Source of the DNA: Mixta mediterraneensis
GTDB lineage: Bacteria; Pseudomonadota; Gammaproteobacteria; Enterobacterales; Enterobacteriaceae
Assembly (NCBI RefSeq): GCF_014946725.1
Contig: NZ_JACFXY010000003.1
Location: 310,001-374,000, forward strand
Direction of reading: 5' to 3'
Length of the DNA stretch: 64,000 nucleotides
Numbering within the stretch: position 1 is the stretch's first letter; each line of letters opens with the position of its first letter. Positions 9,701-19,766 of the stretch are shown here, in pieces. The position numbers and the translations under genes are program-made. The notes beneath the pieces are model-generated. The model ran no database searches. It was not told where the DNA came from and saw only the letters and a list, made by a program, of their open reading frames with translations.

Positions 9701-10277
9701 GTTAATGGATAAAGTTAGCGGTAAGTTTACAGAGAATAAAACTGAACCCGCTGATTTTTGGAGCACACCTGCAATTGAGGGATTCGGCAAAATACATTAT
9801 GTCGATACGCCAGCTTTTAAACCCGGCACGGTGGCAGGTTTGAGTAATAAAATCGTTTTCCAGATTAACCGCAGCGAAGGCGATATCCGTCGACCTAATC
9901 TGGGGCTGGAACGTGTTGCACGCGTAACGAACCTTTATTACGCTGCAGGCGTGCCGCTTGATCAGCTGAAATTTGTGGTATCAATTAATAGCGATGCGGT
10001 GCCTGCCGCACTGAGTAACGATCAATTCCGCAAAGCATACGGCGTGGATAATCCAAACCTGAAACTGATCGGCGAGCTGAAAAAAGCCGGGGTTCAGGTA
10101 TCAATCTGCGATCAGTCAGTCGCTTTCCACCACCTTGAGCGTGAATGGATTGATCCGATGGTGACGCATACTATTTCCAGCGGAACCACCGTTGCGACGC
10201 TACAAAATGAAGGTTATGCCTTCCTGATGTTGTAACGCCTTAACAATGCCATCTCAGCTGCTTTTAGCGCTGATTCC

Positions 10278-10308
10278 CTGCGCCCTGTCGTTAAAAAACA
10301 GGGCGCAG
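10278..10308. terminator. Terminator hairpin between the DsrE-like gene and bcp
   Basis: CTGCGCCCTG and CAGGGCGCAG form a perfect 10-bp stem with an A-rich loop between the convergent genes. The T-run is poor on either side. Confidence 0.65.
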
Positions 10309-10336
10309 CAGTGAGGATCGCCGCGCCCTGGGGAGA

Positions 10337-10804
10337 TCAGGCAGACTGAACGTAATCCAGCACGATGTCATGGTGATTCGAGGTTTTAAAATCGTCGAAA
10401 ACTTTTTCGATTTTGCCATTCGCATCAATCAAAAAGCTGATACGGTGGATGCCATCATAGGTTTTGCCCATGAAGGTTTTCTCGCCCCAAATGCCGAACT
10501 GCTCGCTCACCTGATGATTTTCATCAGACAGCAAGGTGAAATTCAGCAACTCTTTCTCGATAAAGCGTGACAGCTTTTCGGGCTTATCGGTACTGATACC
10601 CAGTACCTCTACACCGGCCATTTTCAACTTATCCATATTGTCACGCAGACCACAAGCCTGCACGGTGCAACCTGGCGTCATCGCCTTCGGGTAGAAGTAC
10701 ACCAACACACGCTGTCCCTGGAAGTCAGTCAAATTGACCTGTTCGCCGTCCTGATCGGGCAGGCTAAACTTCGGTGCGGGATCTCCGGCTTTCAGTGGAT
10801 TCAT
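10337..10804 (-). CDS. bcp: Thioredoxin-dependent thiol peroxidase (peroxiredoxin Q)
   Basis: Reduces hydrogen peroxide and organic hydroperoxides in the cytoplasm using thioredoxin. Starting at MNPLKAGDPAPKFSLPDQDG (ATG 10804) it is 155 residues and nearly identical to E. coli Bcp. The peroxidatic and resolving cysteines are both present, in MTPGCTVQACGLRD. It lies beside gcvR as in E. coli. Confidence 0.97.
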   Translation of the reverse strand: MNPLKAGDPAPKFSLPDQDGEQVNLTDFQGQRVLVYFYPKAMTPGCTVQACGLRDNMDKLKMAGVEVLGISTDKPEKLSRFIEKELLNFTLLSDENHQVSEQFGIWGEKTFMGKTYDGIHRISFLIDANGKIEKVFDDFKTSNHHDIVLDYVQSA

Positions 10805-10962
10805 CACATCTCTCCATTTTTTAATCATGCTGTGGGTAATACACCATCCGGCGCGTAACTGCCAAATGGAAAATTACCATCAGGGGTATTTCACCGCATA
10901 GCTTTTCATCGTTATGCAGCAACGCAGAGAAATAGCTCCGGTTTACCACGCGCGCAATACAG

Positions 10963-11544
10963 TTAGCGCGAGGAGGCTATCTGCTCGACGCTGTCTCTGT
11001 CCGACAGACTATAAAGACGCAGTGTACCTTGGGCATTCAATTCCTGACAGAGCGCATTAAAAGCCTGCTCAAAAGGCCCGCCTTCGTTACGCGTTGGGCT
11101 GTGGGCAGTCATTTGAATATAGAGCGTGGGGGGCTGATTGTGTTGAGCAGGGGTGATGCGCGAAACCAGCTCAGCAATGTTCATCTGATGTTTATCGATT
11201 AAATCGGTAAAGCGTTCAATGATATGTGGCGAATCGGGGACTTCTACCTGCACCAGGGCGGTATCGGGCATAGGGGGGCGCGCTCTGGCATTGGTGCGTT
11301 TCATTACGATCAATAATTCCAGCTCGGCACCTTTCAATGGCAGCGTCGATTCGATCAGCGTAATGGCGTTCCAGCTACCAGACAGCAGCATAATAAAAGT
11401 GAATTCATCCCCCAGCATGGCAAGTCGGCTGTCTTCAATGTTGCAACCGCAGCTGCTGACATGGCGGGTAATCGTATTGACGATACCCGGACGGTCAACA
11501 CCCAGCGCGGTGATGACCAAATGGTGGGGCTGAGATTGCGGCAA
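10963..11544 (-). CDS. gcvR: Glycine cleavage system transcriptional repressor
   Basis: Two ACT-type domains; the E. coli protein binds GcvA and blocks activation of gcvTHP. The conserved core is HHLVITALGVDRPGIVNTIT through a second repeat near VQVEVPDSPHIIERFTDLI. I choose TTG 11544 (behind CAGGAAAT), which gives 193 residues against 190 in E. coli. An ATG at 11577 is in frame but has no ribosome site. It is divergent from dapA, as in E. coli. Confidence 0.9.
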   Translation of the reverse strand: MPQSQPHHLVITALGVDRPGIVNTITRHVSSCGCNIEDSRLAMLGDEFTFIMLLSGSWNAITLIESTLPLKGAELELLIVMKRTNARARPPMPDTALVQVEVPDSPHIIERFTDLIDKHQMNIAELVSRITPAQHNQPPTLYIQMTAHSPTRNEGGPFEQAFNALCQELNAQGTLRLYSLSDRDSVEQIASSR

Positions 11545-11687
11545 AATGGGATTTCCTGTGCATTCGCTAATAACCATAAGGTAAACATAAAAAAAACTGC
11601 TGACAAGCGCGGGAATGGCGTGGCTTGCTTGCTTTTCACTAAGCGTAAAACGTACCATGAAGCACTTGTTTGTCGAGGGGATCGCCA

Positions 11688-12566
11688 ATGTTTACGGGAA
11701 GTATTGTTGCACTCATCACGCCGATGGATGACAAAGGTAATGTCTGCCGTGCGAGTCTGAAAAAACTGATTGATTATCATGTCGCCAGCGGAACCGCAGC
11801 GATTGTTTCTGTTGGCACGACCGGCGAATCAGCCACGCTGAGCCATGATGAACATGGCGATGTGGTGCTACAGACGCTGGAACTGGCTGACGGACGGATT
11901 CCGGTCATCGCCGGAACGGGTGCCAATGCCACCGCTGAAGGTATCTCTCTCACCAAACGCTTCGAAAATTCCGGGGTGGTCGGATGCCTGACCGTCACGC
12001 CGTACTACAACCGTCCAACGCAGGAAGGGTTGTATCAGCATTTCAAAGCTATCGCCGAAAGCACCAGCCTGCCGCAGATGCTGTATAACGTGCCGGCGCG
12101 TACCGGTTGTGACATGCTGCCGGAAACCGTAGCGCGCCTTGCTGAAATCAAAAATATTATCGGAATCAAAGAGGCCACGGGGAACTTATCGCGGGTTAAT
12201 CAGATCCAAGAGCTGGTTGATGATGAATTCATCCTGGTCAGCGGTGACGATGCTACCGCGCTGGACTTCATGCAACTGGGCGGCAAAGGCATCATTTCTG
12301 TGACAGCGAACGTCGCTGCACGCGAGATGGTTGAATTGTGCGCGCTGGCACAGCAGGGCAATTTCGCCGAAGCGCGCCAGTTGAATCAGCGTCTGATGCA
12401 CCTGCACCAGACGCTTTTCTGTGAACCCAATCCTATTGCGGTAAAATGGGCTGCGAAGCAGTTAGGATTAATCGCTAACGACACGCTGCGTCTGCCGATG
12501 ACGCCACTGACAGCAGCAAGCCAGCCAAAGGTAGAGCAGGCGCTGGTTAAAGCGGGTTTGCGATAA
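11688..12566 (+). CDS. dapA: 4-hydroxy-tetrahydrodipicolinate synthase
   Basis: Condenses pyruvate and aspartate semialdehyde, the first committed step to lysine and diaminopimelate. The start is ATG 11688 ([18 protein letters not shown]), giving 292 residues as in E. coli. The Schiff-base lysine is in [10 protein letters not shown], the catalytic tyrosine in [10 protein letters not shown] and the Thr pair in [12 protein letters not shown]. bamC follows after 14 bp. Confidence 0.98.
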   Translation: MFTGSIVALITPMDDKGNVCRASLKKLIDYHVASGTAAIVSVGTTGESATLSHDEHGDVVLQTLELADGRIPVIAGTGANATAEGISLTKRFENSGVVGCLTVTPYYNRPTQEGLYQHFKAIAESTSLPQMLYNVPARTGCDMLPETVARLAEIKNIIGIKEATGNLSRVNQIQELVDDEFILVSGDDATALDFMQLGGKGIISVTANVAAREMVELCALAQQGNFAEARQLNQRLMHLHQTLFCEPNPIAVKWAAKQLGLIANDTLRLPMTPLTAASQPKVEQALVKAGLR

Positions 12567-12580
12567 TTTAGGGAGAATGA

Positions 12581-13612
12581 ATGAATTATTCAGTTAAGCG
12601 GTCAACAGTTGCCACAGTGGTGGGGCTTTCCACGCTGATGCTGTTGTCGGCATGTTCGAGCGATCAACGTTATAAGCGTCAGGTCAGTGGTGATGAATCC
12701 TATCTGAAAGCCAGTGAATTGCACGAACTTAAAGCGCCAGCCGGTATGATCCTGCCGGTACAGCGTGGTGATTACGATGTTCCCCGCACCGCCAGCAATG
12801 CACCGGTCGGTAAACAACTTGACATCCGTCCACCGGCGCAGCCTCTGGCGCTGATGAACGGCACGCGTGCCCAGTTCAGCAACAATACCGGCGCGCTAAT
12901 GATTGAAAACAGCCATGGCTCAGTCTGGTCGCAAGTGGTTAATGTAGTGCAGTCCTACAAATTCCCGATTGCGTCGCGTAACGATGCAGGCCAGGAGCTG
13001 ACTACGGATTGGGTGCAGTGGAATCGTGCGGATGAAGATAACCAGTATCGTGGCCGGTATCAGATAAGCGTGCAGTCGCAAAGCTATCAGCAGGTATTGA
13101 CCGTGCGTCTGCTTGAGCTGCAGCAGACAGGCAAAACCGTTACTTCACCGGTTCAGATCCAGCGCTATACCGCCCAGATGCTGAATGATATTAGCACCGG
13201 TATGGATAAGATCGACACCGCCAGTGAAAGCGCTGCAGCAGGTCGTGTCAATGGCACTATTGATGTACAAAGCGGCGCCGATGATACCGGCTTGCCAATG
13301 CTGGTTCTGCGTACCCCGTTTAATGTGGCATGGCAACGACTGCCAGGCGCCATGAAACGTGTAGGCATGGAGGTTACGGACAGCAACCGCTCGCAGGGCA
13401 GCCTGAACGTGACCTATAAAGCACCGGGCAGCGGTACATGGGATGAAATAGGTGCCAAAGATCCTGAACTGCCAAACGGTGATTACAAAGTGCAGGTCGG
13501 CGATCTGGATAACCGCAGCAGCCTGCAGTTTATCGATCCCAAAGGGCATGTGCTGACCCAATCGCAAAATGATGCGCTGGTGGCCGTGTTCCAGGGCGCG
13601 CTGAACAAATAA
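12581..13612 (+). CDS. bamC: Outer membrane protein assembly factor BamC (lipoprotein)
   Basis: Accessory lipoprotein of the BAM complex. A signal peptide ends in the lipobox LLSACSS, with Cys at about residue 25. The segment after it ([18 protein letters not shown]) is the unstructured stretch that contacts BamD, and two helix-grip domains follow. The length of 343 residues is normal. It is co-transcribed with dapA, as in E. coli, and closed by a strong terminator. Confidence 0.96.
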   Translation: MNYSVKRSTVATVVGLSTLMLLSACSSDQRYKRQVSGDESYLKASELHELKAPAGMILPVQRGDYDVPRTASNAPVGKQLDIRPPAQPLALMNGTRAQFSNNTGALMIENSHGSVWSQVVNVVQSYKFPIASRNDAGQELTTDWVQWNRADEDNQYRGRYQISVQSQSYQQVLTVRLLELQQTGKTVTSPVQIQRYTAQMLNDISTGMDKIDTASESAAAGRVNGTIDVQSGADDTGLPMLVLRTPFNVAWQRLPGAMKRVGMEVTDSNRSQGSLNVTYKAPGSGTWDEIGAKDPELPNGDYKVQVGDLDNRSSLQFIDPKGHVLTQSQNDALVAVFQGALNK

Positions 13613-13620
13613 ATTGTCCC

Positions 13621-13645
13621 AGGCCGGAGATTCTCCGGCCTTTTT
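13621..13645 (+). terminator. Intrinsic terminator after bamC
   Basis: GGCCGGAGA and TCTCCGGCC form a 9-bp stem followed by five T residues. Confidence 0.9.
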
Positions 13646-13675
13646 ATTTTGTTTTTGGCATAATAGCGCTCGGCG

Positions 13676-13691
13676 AAGTAAACGATTGCGT
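13676..13691. promoter_or_regulatory. Probable PurR box upstream of purC
   Basis: AAGTAAACGATTGCGT matches the PUR box consensus at 13 of 16 positions. It lies just downstream of a TAATAG -10-like box (near 13660) and about 66 bp upstream of purC, where E. coli also has a PurR operator. Confidence 0.65.
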
Positions 13692-13756
13692 AGACGCAGT
13701 CGCCGCAGCGGCTCAAGCCGTTGAACACCCGTTATTTCATGTCTGGAGTTAATAAG

Positions 13757-14470
13757 ATGCAAAAGCGAGCTGAGTTGTATCGCGGTAAAGCGAAAACCGT
13801 ATACAGCACCGACAATCCGGATTTGCTGGTACTCGAATTCCGCAACGATACGTCAGCAGGTGATGGCGCCCGAATCGAACAGTTTGATCGTAAAGGAATG
13901 GTAAACAATAAATTCAACCATTTCATTATGACCAAACTGCAGGAAGCGGGTATTCCGACGCAGATGGAAGCACTGCTTTCTGATAACGAAGCGCTGGTGA
14001 AGAAGCTGGATATGGTACCGGTTGAGTGCGTAGTGCGTAACCGTGCGGCCGGCTCACTGGTCAAGCGTCTGGGTGTGGAAGAGGGTATGGTGCTTAATCC
14101 CCCGCTGTTCGATCTTTTCCTCAAAGATGACGCCAAACATGACCCGATGGTCAACGAATCTTATTGCGAAACCTTTGGCTGGGTGAGCAAAGAGAATCTG
14201 GCACGCATGCAACAGCTGACTTTCAAGGCCAACGAGGTACTGAGCAAACTGTTTGATGACGCGGGCCTGATCCTGGTCGATTTCAAACTGGAGTTTGGTT
14301 TGTTTAACGGTGAAGTGACGCTGGGTGACGAGTTTTCCCCGGATGGCGCACGCCTGTGGGACAAAGAGACCATGGACAAAATGGACAAAGACCGCTTTCG
14401 TCAAAGTCTTGGCGGCCTGATCGAAGCTTATGAAGCGGTTGCGCAACGTCTGGGTGTGAAACTCGACTGA
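13757..14470 (+). CDS. purC: Phosphoribosylaminoimidazole-succinocarboxamide synthase
   Basis: SAICAR synthetase, joining CAIR and aspartate with ATP in purine synthesis. ATG 13757 behind TGGAGTTAATAAG gives 237 residues matching E. coli PurC over the full length ([65 protein letters not shown]). Single gene bracketed by terminators. Confidence 0.98.
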   Translation: MQKRAELYRGKAKTVYSTDNPDLLVLEFRNDTSAGDGARIEQFDRKGMVNNKFNHFIMTKLQEAGIPTQMEALLSDNEALVKKLDMVPVECVVRNRAAGSLVKRLGVEEGMVLNPPLFDLFLKDDAKHDPMVNESYCETFGWVSKENLARMQQLTFKANEVLSKLFDDAGLILVDFKLEFGLFNGEVTLGDEFSPDGARLWDKETMDKMDKDRFRQSLGGLIEAYEAVAQRLGVKLD

Positions 14471-14498
14471 GTGGCTGACGCACGACCTGATGTGTAGA

Positions 14499-14523
14499 GA
14501 GGAGAGCTTCGGCTCTCCTTTCA
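14499..14523 (+). terminator. Intrinsic terminator after purC
   Basis: AGGAGAGC and GCTCTCCT with a TTCG tetraloop, followed by TTCATTTT. Confidence 0.85.
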
Positions 14524-14603
14524 TTTTGGCGTAAAGCTGGTGATTACCCCGGCGTGCAACTAAAATCATGCCATCCAGGCAAAACACAAAATGGAGTGAA
14601 GCC

Positions 14604-15470
14604 ATGCGCTGGCAAGGACGTCGCGAAAGCGACAACGTAGAAGATCGACGCGATCAGTCGTCGGGTTATGGGACCGGACGCCAGATCCGTTTACCACGGG
14701 GCAAGGGCGGCATCGTGCTACTGATTATCGTTGCGGTGGCAGGTTATTACGGCTATGACCTGACGGCTTTGTTAACGGGTGAACAAGTTACGCCAGCCAG
14801 CCAGCAACAACAGCGCAGTATCAACAGTAATCAGGACGAGGCGGCAAAATTTACCTCCGTAATCCTCGCCACCACCGAAGACACCTGGGGCAACCTGTTC
14901 CAGCAGATGAACAAGCAATATGTTCCGCCAAAGCTGGTGATGTATCGCGGCGCGACGCGTACTGGCTGTGGCACCGGGCAATCAGTCATGGGACCGTTCT
15001 ATTGCCCCGCTGACCAAACGGTGTATATCGATCTCTCCTTTTATGATGAGATGAAAAACAAGCTTGGCGCGGATGGCGATTTTGCACAGGGGTATGTGAT
15101 TGCGCATGAGGTCGGGCATCACGTGCAGAAACTGCTCGGGATCGAACCGAAAGTGCGTGAAATGCAGCAGAACGCAAATCAGACCCAGGTTAATCAACTG
15201 TCCGTGAAAATGGAACTGCAGGCCGATTGCTTTGCTGGCGTATGGGGCCATTATATGGAGCAGCAACACGTGCTCGAAGTGGGTGATTTGCAGGAAGCAC
15301 TGAACGCGGCGGAAGCGATTGGAGACGATCGTTTGCAGCAAAAAAGCCAGGGCCGCGTCGTGCCGGACAGCTTTACTCACGGCACGTCTCAGCAGCGTTA
15401 TACCTGGTTTAAGCGTGGTTTTGACAGCGGTAATCCAGGTCAGTGCAATACGTTTGCCCGTAACGGATGA
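14604..15470 (+). CDS. ypfJ: YpfJ-family neutral zinc metallopeptidase
   Basis: Membrane-anchored putative zinc peptidase. ATG 14604 ([17 protein letters not shown]) gives 288 residues, matching E. coli YpfJ. A charged N-terminus precedes one transmembrane helix ([17 protein letters not shown]). The zinc motif is HEVGHHVQ, with a further ligand in [10 protein letters not shown]. The biological substrate is not known. Its TGA overlaps the tmcA ATG. Confidence 0.93.
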   Translation: MRWQGRRESDNVEDRRDQSSGYGTGRQIRLPRGKGGIVLLIIVAVAGYYGYDLTALLTGEQVTPASQQQQRSINSNQDEAAKFTSVILATTEDTWGNLFQQMNKQYVPPKLVMYRGATRTGCGTGQSVMGPFYCPADQTVYIDLSFYDEMKNKLGADGDFAQGYVIAHEVGHHVQKLLGIEPKVREMQQNANQTQVNQLSVKMELQADCFAGVWGHYMEQQHVLEVGDLQEALNAAEAIGDDRLQQKSQGRVVPDSFTHGTSQQRYTWFKRGFDSGNPGQCNTFARNG

Positions 15471-17458
15471 CGCGTGAAAATATCAGCCGCCAGATGCAGC
15501 AGGCGGGGGTGCGACGGCTGTGTGTTATCAGCGGTGAAGCGAGCTGGTGTCAGCTAAGCGCGCAAAAATGGATTGACGAGCTAACCGGCGACTGGCTGTG
15601 TATCAGCGAGTCGCCGCTGTTTTCTACCCCTTATTGTCCGCCTGGTGCGCTGCGCACTTTGCTTGGGCGGGAATTTCTCCACGCAATCTTTGACGCACGA
15701 CACGGGTTTCATGCAGAAGCCTTTGCCGCGCTTGCCGGGACATTGAAAGCGGGAAGCTGGCTGATATTGCTGGTGCCAGCCTGGGACGACTGGCCACAAA
15801 AGCCGGATGCCGATAGCCTGCGCTGGGCCGACGTGGCCGAGCCGATTTCAACGCCACATTTTATCTGGCATCTTCAGCAACGGATTAATGCTGACGAGCA
15901 AATATTGCTGCATCGTCAGGGCGATCCATGCCACATTCCCTCCTTACCACCGTTGCCCGCCTGGCAATGCCAGGCGCCGTTGCAACAGCACGCCATACTT
16001 TCGCAATTACTGCATCAGCCCAGGGGGGTGGCGGTAATAACCGCTGCGCGTGGACGCGGGAAATCAGCGCTTGCAGGGATGCTGGCTAAGCAAAATACAC
16101 GCTGTCTGATCACCGCCCCGGCAAAAGTTTCCACTGAGGTATTAGCGCGTTTCGCCGGCGAGCATTATCACTTTATGGCGCCCGATGCCATTCTCGAACA
16201 GGTGATAACACCAGATGTTGACTGGCTGATTGTTGATGAAGCCGCCGCTATTCCCGCTCCGCTGCTGCACGCGCTGGTCGCGCGTTTTCCACGTGTCTTA
16301 CTGTCCACCACGGTACAAGGCTACGAGGGCACCGGGCGGGGCTTTATGCTGAAATTTTGCGCTGAGCTGCCCCAGGTGACCTGTTTCACTCTGGATGAAC
16401 CGTTGCGCTGGTCACGTGCCGATCCGCTTGAAAAATGGCTAAATCAGGCGCTGATTTTTGAAGATGCGCTGCCTGCGCCGGTTAGCAACGATCCCCTGAT
16501 TCAACGGTTTGATATTGCTGACTGGGCTGACAATCCCGCCCCGCCTGAGGCGGCGTATCGCTTACTGACCAGCGCGCACTACCGCACTTCGCCACTGGAT
16601 TTACGGCGCTTATTTGATGCTCCCGGTATGCATCTGTGGCTGGCTGGTGACGTACCGGGCTTAAAAGGCGCACTGTGGCTGGTGGAAGAGGGGAATTTAC
16701 CGGCCAATCTGGCGCAGGCGGTCTGGGCGGGTCGGCGAAGGCCGCGTGGTAATCTGGTGGCGCAGTCATTAGCAGCACACAGCGGATTTAAGGACGCCGC
16801 CATGCTGCGTTCTTTGCGCATCACCCGTATTGCGGTGGCCGCCGAATGCCGCCGTCAGGGCATCGGGTTAGCGCTGATTAATGCCGCACGCGCTGCCGAA
16901 TCGCAATGCGACTTCTTTTCCATTAGCTTTGGTTATACCGACGCGCTTTGGCATTTCTGGCGCGCCTGCGGCTTTACGCTGGTGCGCATTGGTAGCCAGC
17001 GTGAGGCCAGCAGTGGCTGCTACGCGGCAATGGCGATGTGCGCCATTACGCCTGCCGGGCAGCGCTTACAAGAGGCGGCGGCACAACAGCTGGCGCGCGA
17101 CTGGCCAGTTTTACGGCAGTTTATTGATATAAAACTGACATTATCATCCGCAGATTTACCCGCAGATGAACAAGAGTTTACGGCATACGATGCACAACTG
17201 GCCGCGGGGTTTGCCTGGGCGTTGCGACCCTTTGAAGCCAGTCTGCCGGTTTTAAAGCGGTTATTAAGGGCAACAGATCAGCCGGTTCCGCTGCTGCGCG
17301 CTGCTGTCGATGCATCTGACGAATTAACCTTGCTGGCGAAGCAGGCGGGATTGAGCGGACGCAAGGCGATCATTACTGCGTTACGCCAGCAGGCTGCAGC
17401 CGCGCTTGAAGCGCTGGGCAGTGAGCGTGCTGCCATCCTGCGCCAGCCATTTCGGTGA
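15467..17458 (+). CDS. tmcA: tRNA(Met) cytidine acetyltransferase
   Basis: Forms N4-acetylcytidine at the wobble base of elongator tRNA-Met using acetyl-CoA and ATP. It has 663 residues with the expected order: DUF1726-like N-domain, helicase-like domain with Walker A ([12 protein letters not shown]) and DEAA box ([11 protein letters not shown]), GNAT acetyltransferase domain ([20 protein letters not shown]), and a C-terminal tRNA-binding region. Its start overlaps the ypfJ stop, so it is translationally coupled. Confidence 0.96.
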   Translation: MTRENISRQMQQAGVRRLCVISGEASWCQLSAQKWIDELTGDWLCISESPLFSTPYCPPGALRTLLGREFLHAIFDARHGFHAEAFAALAGTLKAGSWLILLVPAWDDWPQKPDADSLRWADVAEPISTPHFIWHLQQRINADEQILLHRQGDPCHIPSLPPLPAWQCQAPLQQHAILSQLLHQPRGVAVITAARGRGKSALAGMLAKQNTRCLITAPAKVSTEVLARFAGEHYHFMAPDAILEQVITPDVDWLIVDEAAAIPAPLLHALVARFPRVLLSTTVQGYEGTGRGFMLKFCAELPQVTCFTLDEPLRWSRADPLEKWLNQALIFEDALPAPVSNDPLIQRFDIADWADNPAPPEAAYRLLTSAHYRTSPLDLRRLFDAPGMHLWLAGDVPGLKGALWLVEEGNLPANLAQAVWAGRRRPRGNLVAQSLAAHSGFKDAAMLRSLRITRIAVAAECRRQGIGLALINAARAAESQCDFFSISFGYTDALWHFWRACGFTLVRIGSQREASSGCYAAMAMCAITPAGQRLQEAAAQQLARDWPVLRQFIDIKLTLSSADLPADEQEFTAYDAQLAAGFAWALRPFEASLPVLKRLLRATDQPVPLLRAAVDASDELTLLAKQAGLSGRKAIITALRQQAAAALEALGSERAAILRQPFR

Positions 17459-17490
17459 GGCGCCAGACGTCACCGGCTGCTGATGTAAAA

Positions 17491-17514
17491 CGGCCCTTGC
17501 CATGGCAAAGGCCG
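17491..17514. terminator. Hairpin between convergent tmcA and ypfN
   Basis: CGGCC and GGCCG enclose the palindrome TTGCCATGGCAA, which makes one extended stem. It is a probable bidirectional terminator without a strong T-run. Confidence 0.6.
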
Positions 17515-17521
17515 CGTTAAC

Positions 17522-17710
17522 TCACTTTTTCTTTGGCCAGTCGTCATCGTCATCCCACTTATCGTTGAAATCACGATGCGGTGGCAGATCCGGCTTATTA
17601 TCCATGTATTTTTTGTGATCGATGCGCTTCAGATCTTTGTAGACATTCATGAGCACACCTACCATCAGCAGGATCACCAGGATCCACCAGTAATCTTTAA
17701 TAAACGCCAT
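17522..17710 (-). CDS. ypfN: YpfN/UPF0370 small membrane protein
   Basis: A 62-residue protein from ATG 17710. One N-terminal membrane segment ([19 protein letters not shown]) is followed by a very acidic and basic tail ([16 protein letters not shown]), both diagnostic of UPF0370. Function unknown. It is downstream of dapE as in E. coli, but ypfH, which sits next to it there, is absent. Confidence 0.93.
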   Translation of the reverse strand: MAFIKDYWWILVILLMVGVLMNVYKDLKRIDHKKYMDNKPDLPPHRDFNDKWDDDDDWPKKK

Positions 17711-17733
17711 TTGCCCGCTCCTTATGACCGCGA

Positions 17734-18861
17734 TCAGGCGATCAATTGTTCCATGATGCGTTGATACATCCGGCTTAGCATTTGCAGATCCGATGCCTTC
17801 ACGCACTCATTGATTTTATGAATGGTGGCATTTACCGGACCCAGTTCCACTACCTGTGCGCCCATACGCGCAATAAACCGGCCATCTGATGTTCCACCGG
17901 TAGTGAGCAACTGCGGTTTGATCTCATTATAGTGTGCGACCGCGTTGATCACGGCATCAACCAGCTTGCCGCGCGAAGTCAGGAATGGCTGACCCGATAA
18001 TTTCCATTCAATGGTGTAACGTAACTGATGGCGATCGAGCAGTTCCGTGACGCGCTGGCGAAGCGTGGTATCAGTCGATTCGGTGCTAAAACGGAAATTA
18101 AACTGCACAAACAGCTCGCCAGGGATCACATTATTGCTGCCAGTGCCGGCCTGTACGTTGGCAATCTGCATGCTGGTTGGGGGGAAAAATTCATTGCCGC
18201 GATCCCATTCCGTTGCCACCAGCTCGTTTAGCGCTGGCATGGCGCGATGTACCGGGTTATCGGCCAGGTGTGGATAGGCGACGTGGCCCTGTACGCCATG
18301 CAGGGTCAGATTGGCGGTGATTGAACCGCGACGGCCATTTTTTACGACATCACCAACAACCTCAGTGCTGGACGGTTCGCCCACCAGGCAGTAATCCAGT
18401 CGTTCATTACGCGCCATCAGGCGTTCAACCACCTTTACCGTACCGTTGGTCGCGCTGGCTTCTTCGTCAGAGGTAATGAGAAATGCCAGACGGCCTTGAT
18501 GATGTGGATGCGCGGCAACAAAACGCTCGGCTGCCACTACCATCGCCGCCAGCGATCCTTTCATGTCTGCCGCACCGCGACCAAACAACATACCGTCACG
18601 AATGGTTGGTTCAAACGGCGGGTTGATCCAGCGGTTGGCATCGCCCGGTGGCACTACGTCGGTATGGCCAGCAAATGCCAGCGTTTCGCCCTGGCCGCGT
18701 GTGGCCCAGAAGTTCAGGGTATCGTCGATGTTCATTGATTCAATATGGAAACCGATAGCTTCCAGACGCGCGATCAGCAGCGCCTGGCATCCGGCATCAT
18801 CGGGGCTGAGAGAAGGACGACGAATAAGCTGCTGCGTCAGCTCAATGACCGGACAAAACAT
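17734..18861 (-). CDS. dapE: Succinyl-diaminopimelate desuccinylase
   Basis: Di-zinc M20 hydrolase that releases L,L-diaminopimelate for lysine and peptidoglycan synthesis. ATG 18861 ([20 protein letters not shown]) gives 375 residues, the E. coli length. Metal and catalytic residues are visible in [31 protein letters not shown] and HKINECV. It starts 2 bp after the yffB stop, so yffB-dapE-ypfN form one leftward operon. Confidence 0.97.
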   Translation of the reverse strand: MFCPVIELTQQLIRRPSLSPDDAGCQALLIARLEAIGFHIESMNIDDTLNFWATRGQGETLAFAGHTDVVPPGDANRWINPPFEPTIRDGMLFGRGAADMKGSLAAMVVAAERFVAAHPHHQGRLAFLITSDEEASATNGTVKVVERLMARNERLDYCLVGEPSSTEVVGDVVKNGRRGSITANLTLHGVQGHVAYPHLADNPVHRAMPALNELVATEWDRGNEFFPPTSMQIANVQAGTGSNNVIPGELFVQFNFRFSTESTDTTLRQRVTELLDRHQLRYTIEWKLSGQPFLTSRGKLVDAVINAVAHYNEIKPQLLTTGGTSDGRFIARMGAQVVELGPVNATIHKINECVKASDLQMLSRMYQRIMEQLIA

Positions 18862-18862
18862 A

Positions 18863-19234
18863 TTATGACTTCTCCTGAATAAAGTTCTGGTAAGTGGTTT
18901 CACTGAAGCCGGACAGCAGCGTTCCATCTGGCGCACGCAACAGCGGACGCTTGATCATAGCCGGTTGCGCCAGCATTAGCGTTTTGGCGCTGTCCGCATC
19001 GGTAATAGCTTCGCGTTCGGCCTCTGACAGCTTGCGCCAGGTGGTGCCGCGTGTGTTCAGTAAATTCTGGTAGCCCAGCGCGTCGATGAACTGCTGCAAG
19101 CATTCAGCACTCAGCCCATCCGCGCGGTAATCGTGAAAGCGATAGTCGATGTGGGCGGCTTCTAAAAAGCGGCGGGCTTTTTTAATCGTGTCGCAGTTCT
19201 TTATCCCAAACATCATCCAGTGCGCTGTCATCAC
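18863..19234 (-). CDS. yffB: YffB, Spx/ArsC-family thioredoxin-fold protein
   Basis: A 123-residue member of the Spx/MgsR/ArsC family. The redox cysteine is in [16 protein letters not shown] and the family signature [10 protein letters not shown] is present. In E. coli it also precedes dapE. The activity is not established beyond the fold. Confidence 0.92.
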   Translation of the reverse strand: MMTAHWMMFGIKNCDTIKKARRFLEAAHIDYRFHDYRADGLSAECLQQFIDALGYQNLLNTRGTTWRKLSEAEREAITDADSAKTLMLAQPAMIKRPLLRAPDGTLLSGFSETTYQNFIQEKS

Positions 19235-19613
19235 TTCATCCCGTCATAAAAATAAAGCGCGAGTTTAACATAGTGTGATCTGTTGCGGCATCACACCTGT
19301 CAGCAGAGAAAAAACGCACTAAGGGTTAATTTGAGTAACGTCAGCACGACGTAAACGATTTCACTTCTCGCTATACCCGCACCTTTCCTTAGCATGCTTT
19401 TTTTAGAATGCGTCCAGTGTGAGTTTTTAGCCTGGCACTGAACGAAAAATGCATTAAACCCTGTTAATTTAGCAGGTTGCTAAAATGCCCATCCCTAAGC
19501 AAATTAAAAAATAAAGATTTTAATGACCAGCGCCGATAGTCATAGCAGGTGTAAACGTATTCACCTGGCAAAAAAAGAAGCGTAAAATTGCCAGCACAAT
19601 AAGAGAGGGCTTT
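19235..19613. other. Intergenic region upstream of yffB and ypfM
   Basis: About 380 bp that must hold the divergent promoters of yffB and ypfM. It is AT-rich towards ypfM. I see no clear operator, riboswitch or further small ORF. Confidence 0.6.
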
Positions 19614-19673
19614 ATGATTGATATTGAAATGGAAAACTGGAAAGAGTTTATCGAAGCGATGTTACGCAAGTAA
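19614..19673 (+). CDS. ypfM: YpfM, 19-residue small protein
   Basis: The ORF encodes MIDIEMENWKEFIEAMLRK behind a ribosome site GAGAGGG. It is essentially the E. coli YpfM small protein and lies in the same place between yffB and acrD. Conservation of such a short peptide argues that it is translated. The function is unknown. Confidence 0.9.
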   Translation: MIDIEMENWKEFIEAMLRK

Positions 19674-19732
19674 CACGTGAAGAGAAAAGCAGGGCATTTC
19701 CCTGCTTGCTGGAGTTCTTACCACACACAGAA

Positions 19733-19763
19733 AAAAGGCAGCCAGGAAAAATGGCTGCCTTTT
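19733..19763. terminator. Bidirectional terminator between ypfM and acrD
   Basis: AAAAGGCAGCC and GGCTGCCTTTT form an 11-bp stem with A and T runs on both sides. It serves convergent ypfM and acrD. A second, weaker hairpin (GCAGGG/CCCTGC) lies at 19689-19705. Confidence 0.9.
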
Positions 19764-19766
19764 AAT

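Larger units (their letters stand above)
8562..10235 (+). pseudogene. Second DsrE-like paralogue, split by an IS903-like element
   Basis: The gene starts at ATG 8562 behind CAGGAGAATAAGCG with a hydrophobic anchor (AAYIVVAAVAGFIGGNVL). It is cut after codon 25 by the insertion at 8636-9691. Removing the element and one 9-bp repeat rejoins the frame as LQFPQLMDKVSGKF and continues to the stop at 10235, giving about 205 residues. The domain closely parallels its neighbour (KIVFQINRSEGD, RVARVTNLYYAAG, VQVSICDQSVAFHH) and keeps the cysteine. The clean repair suggests a recent insertion. Confidence 0.9.
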
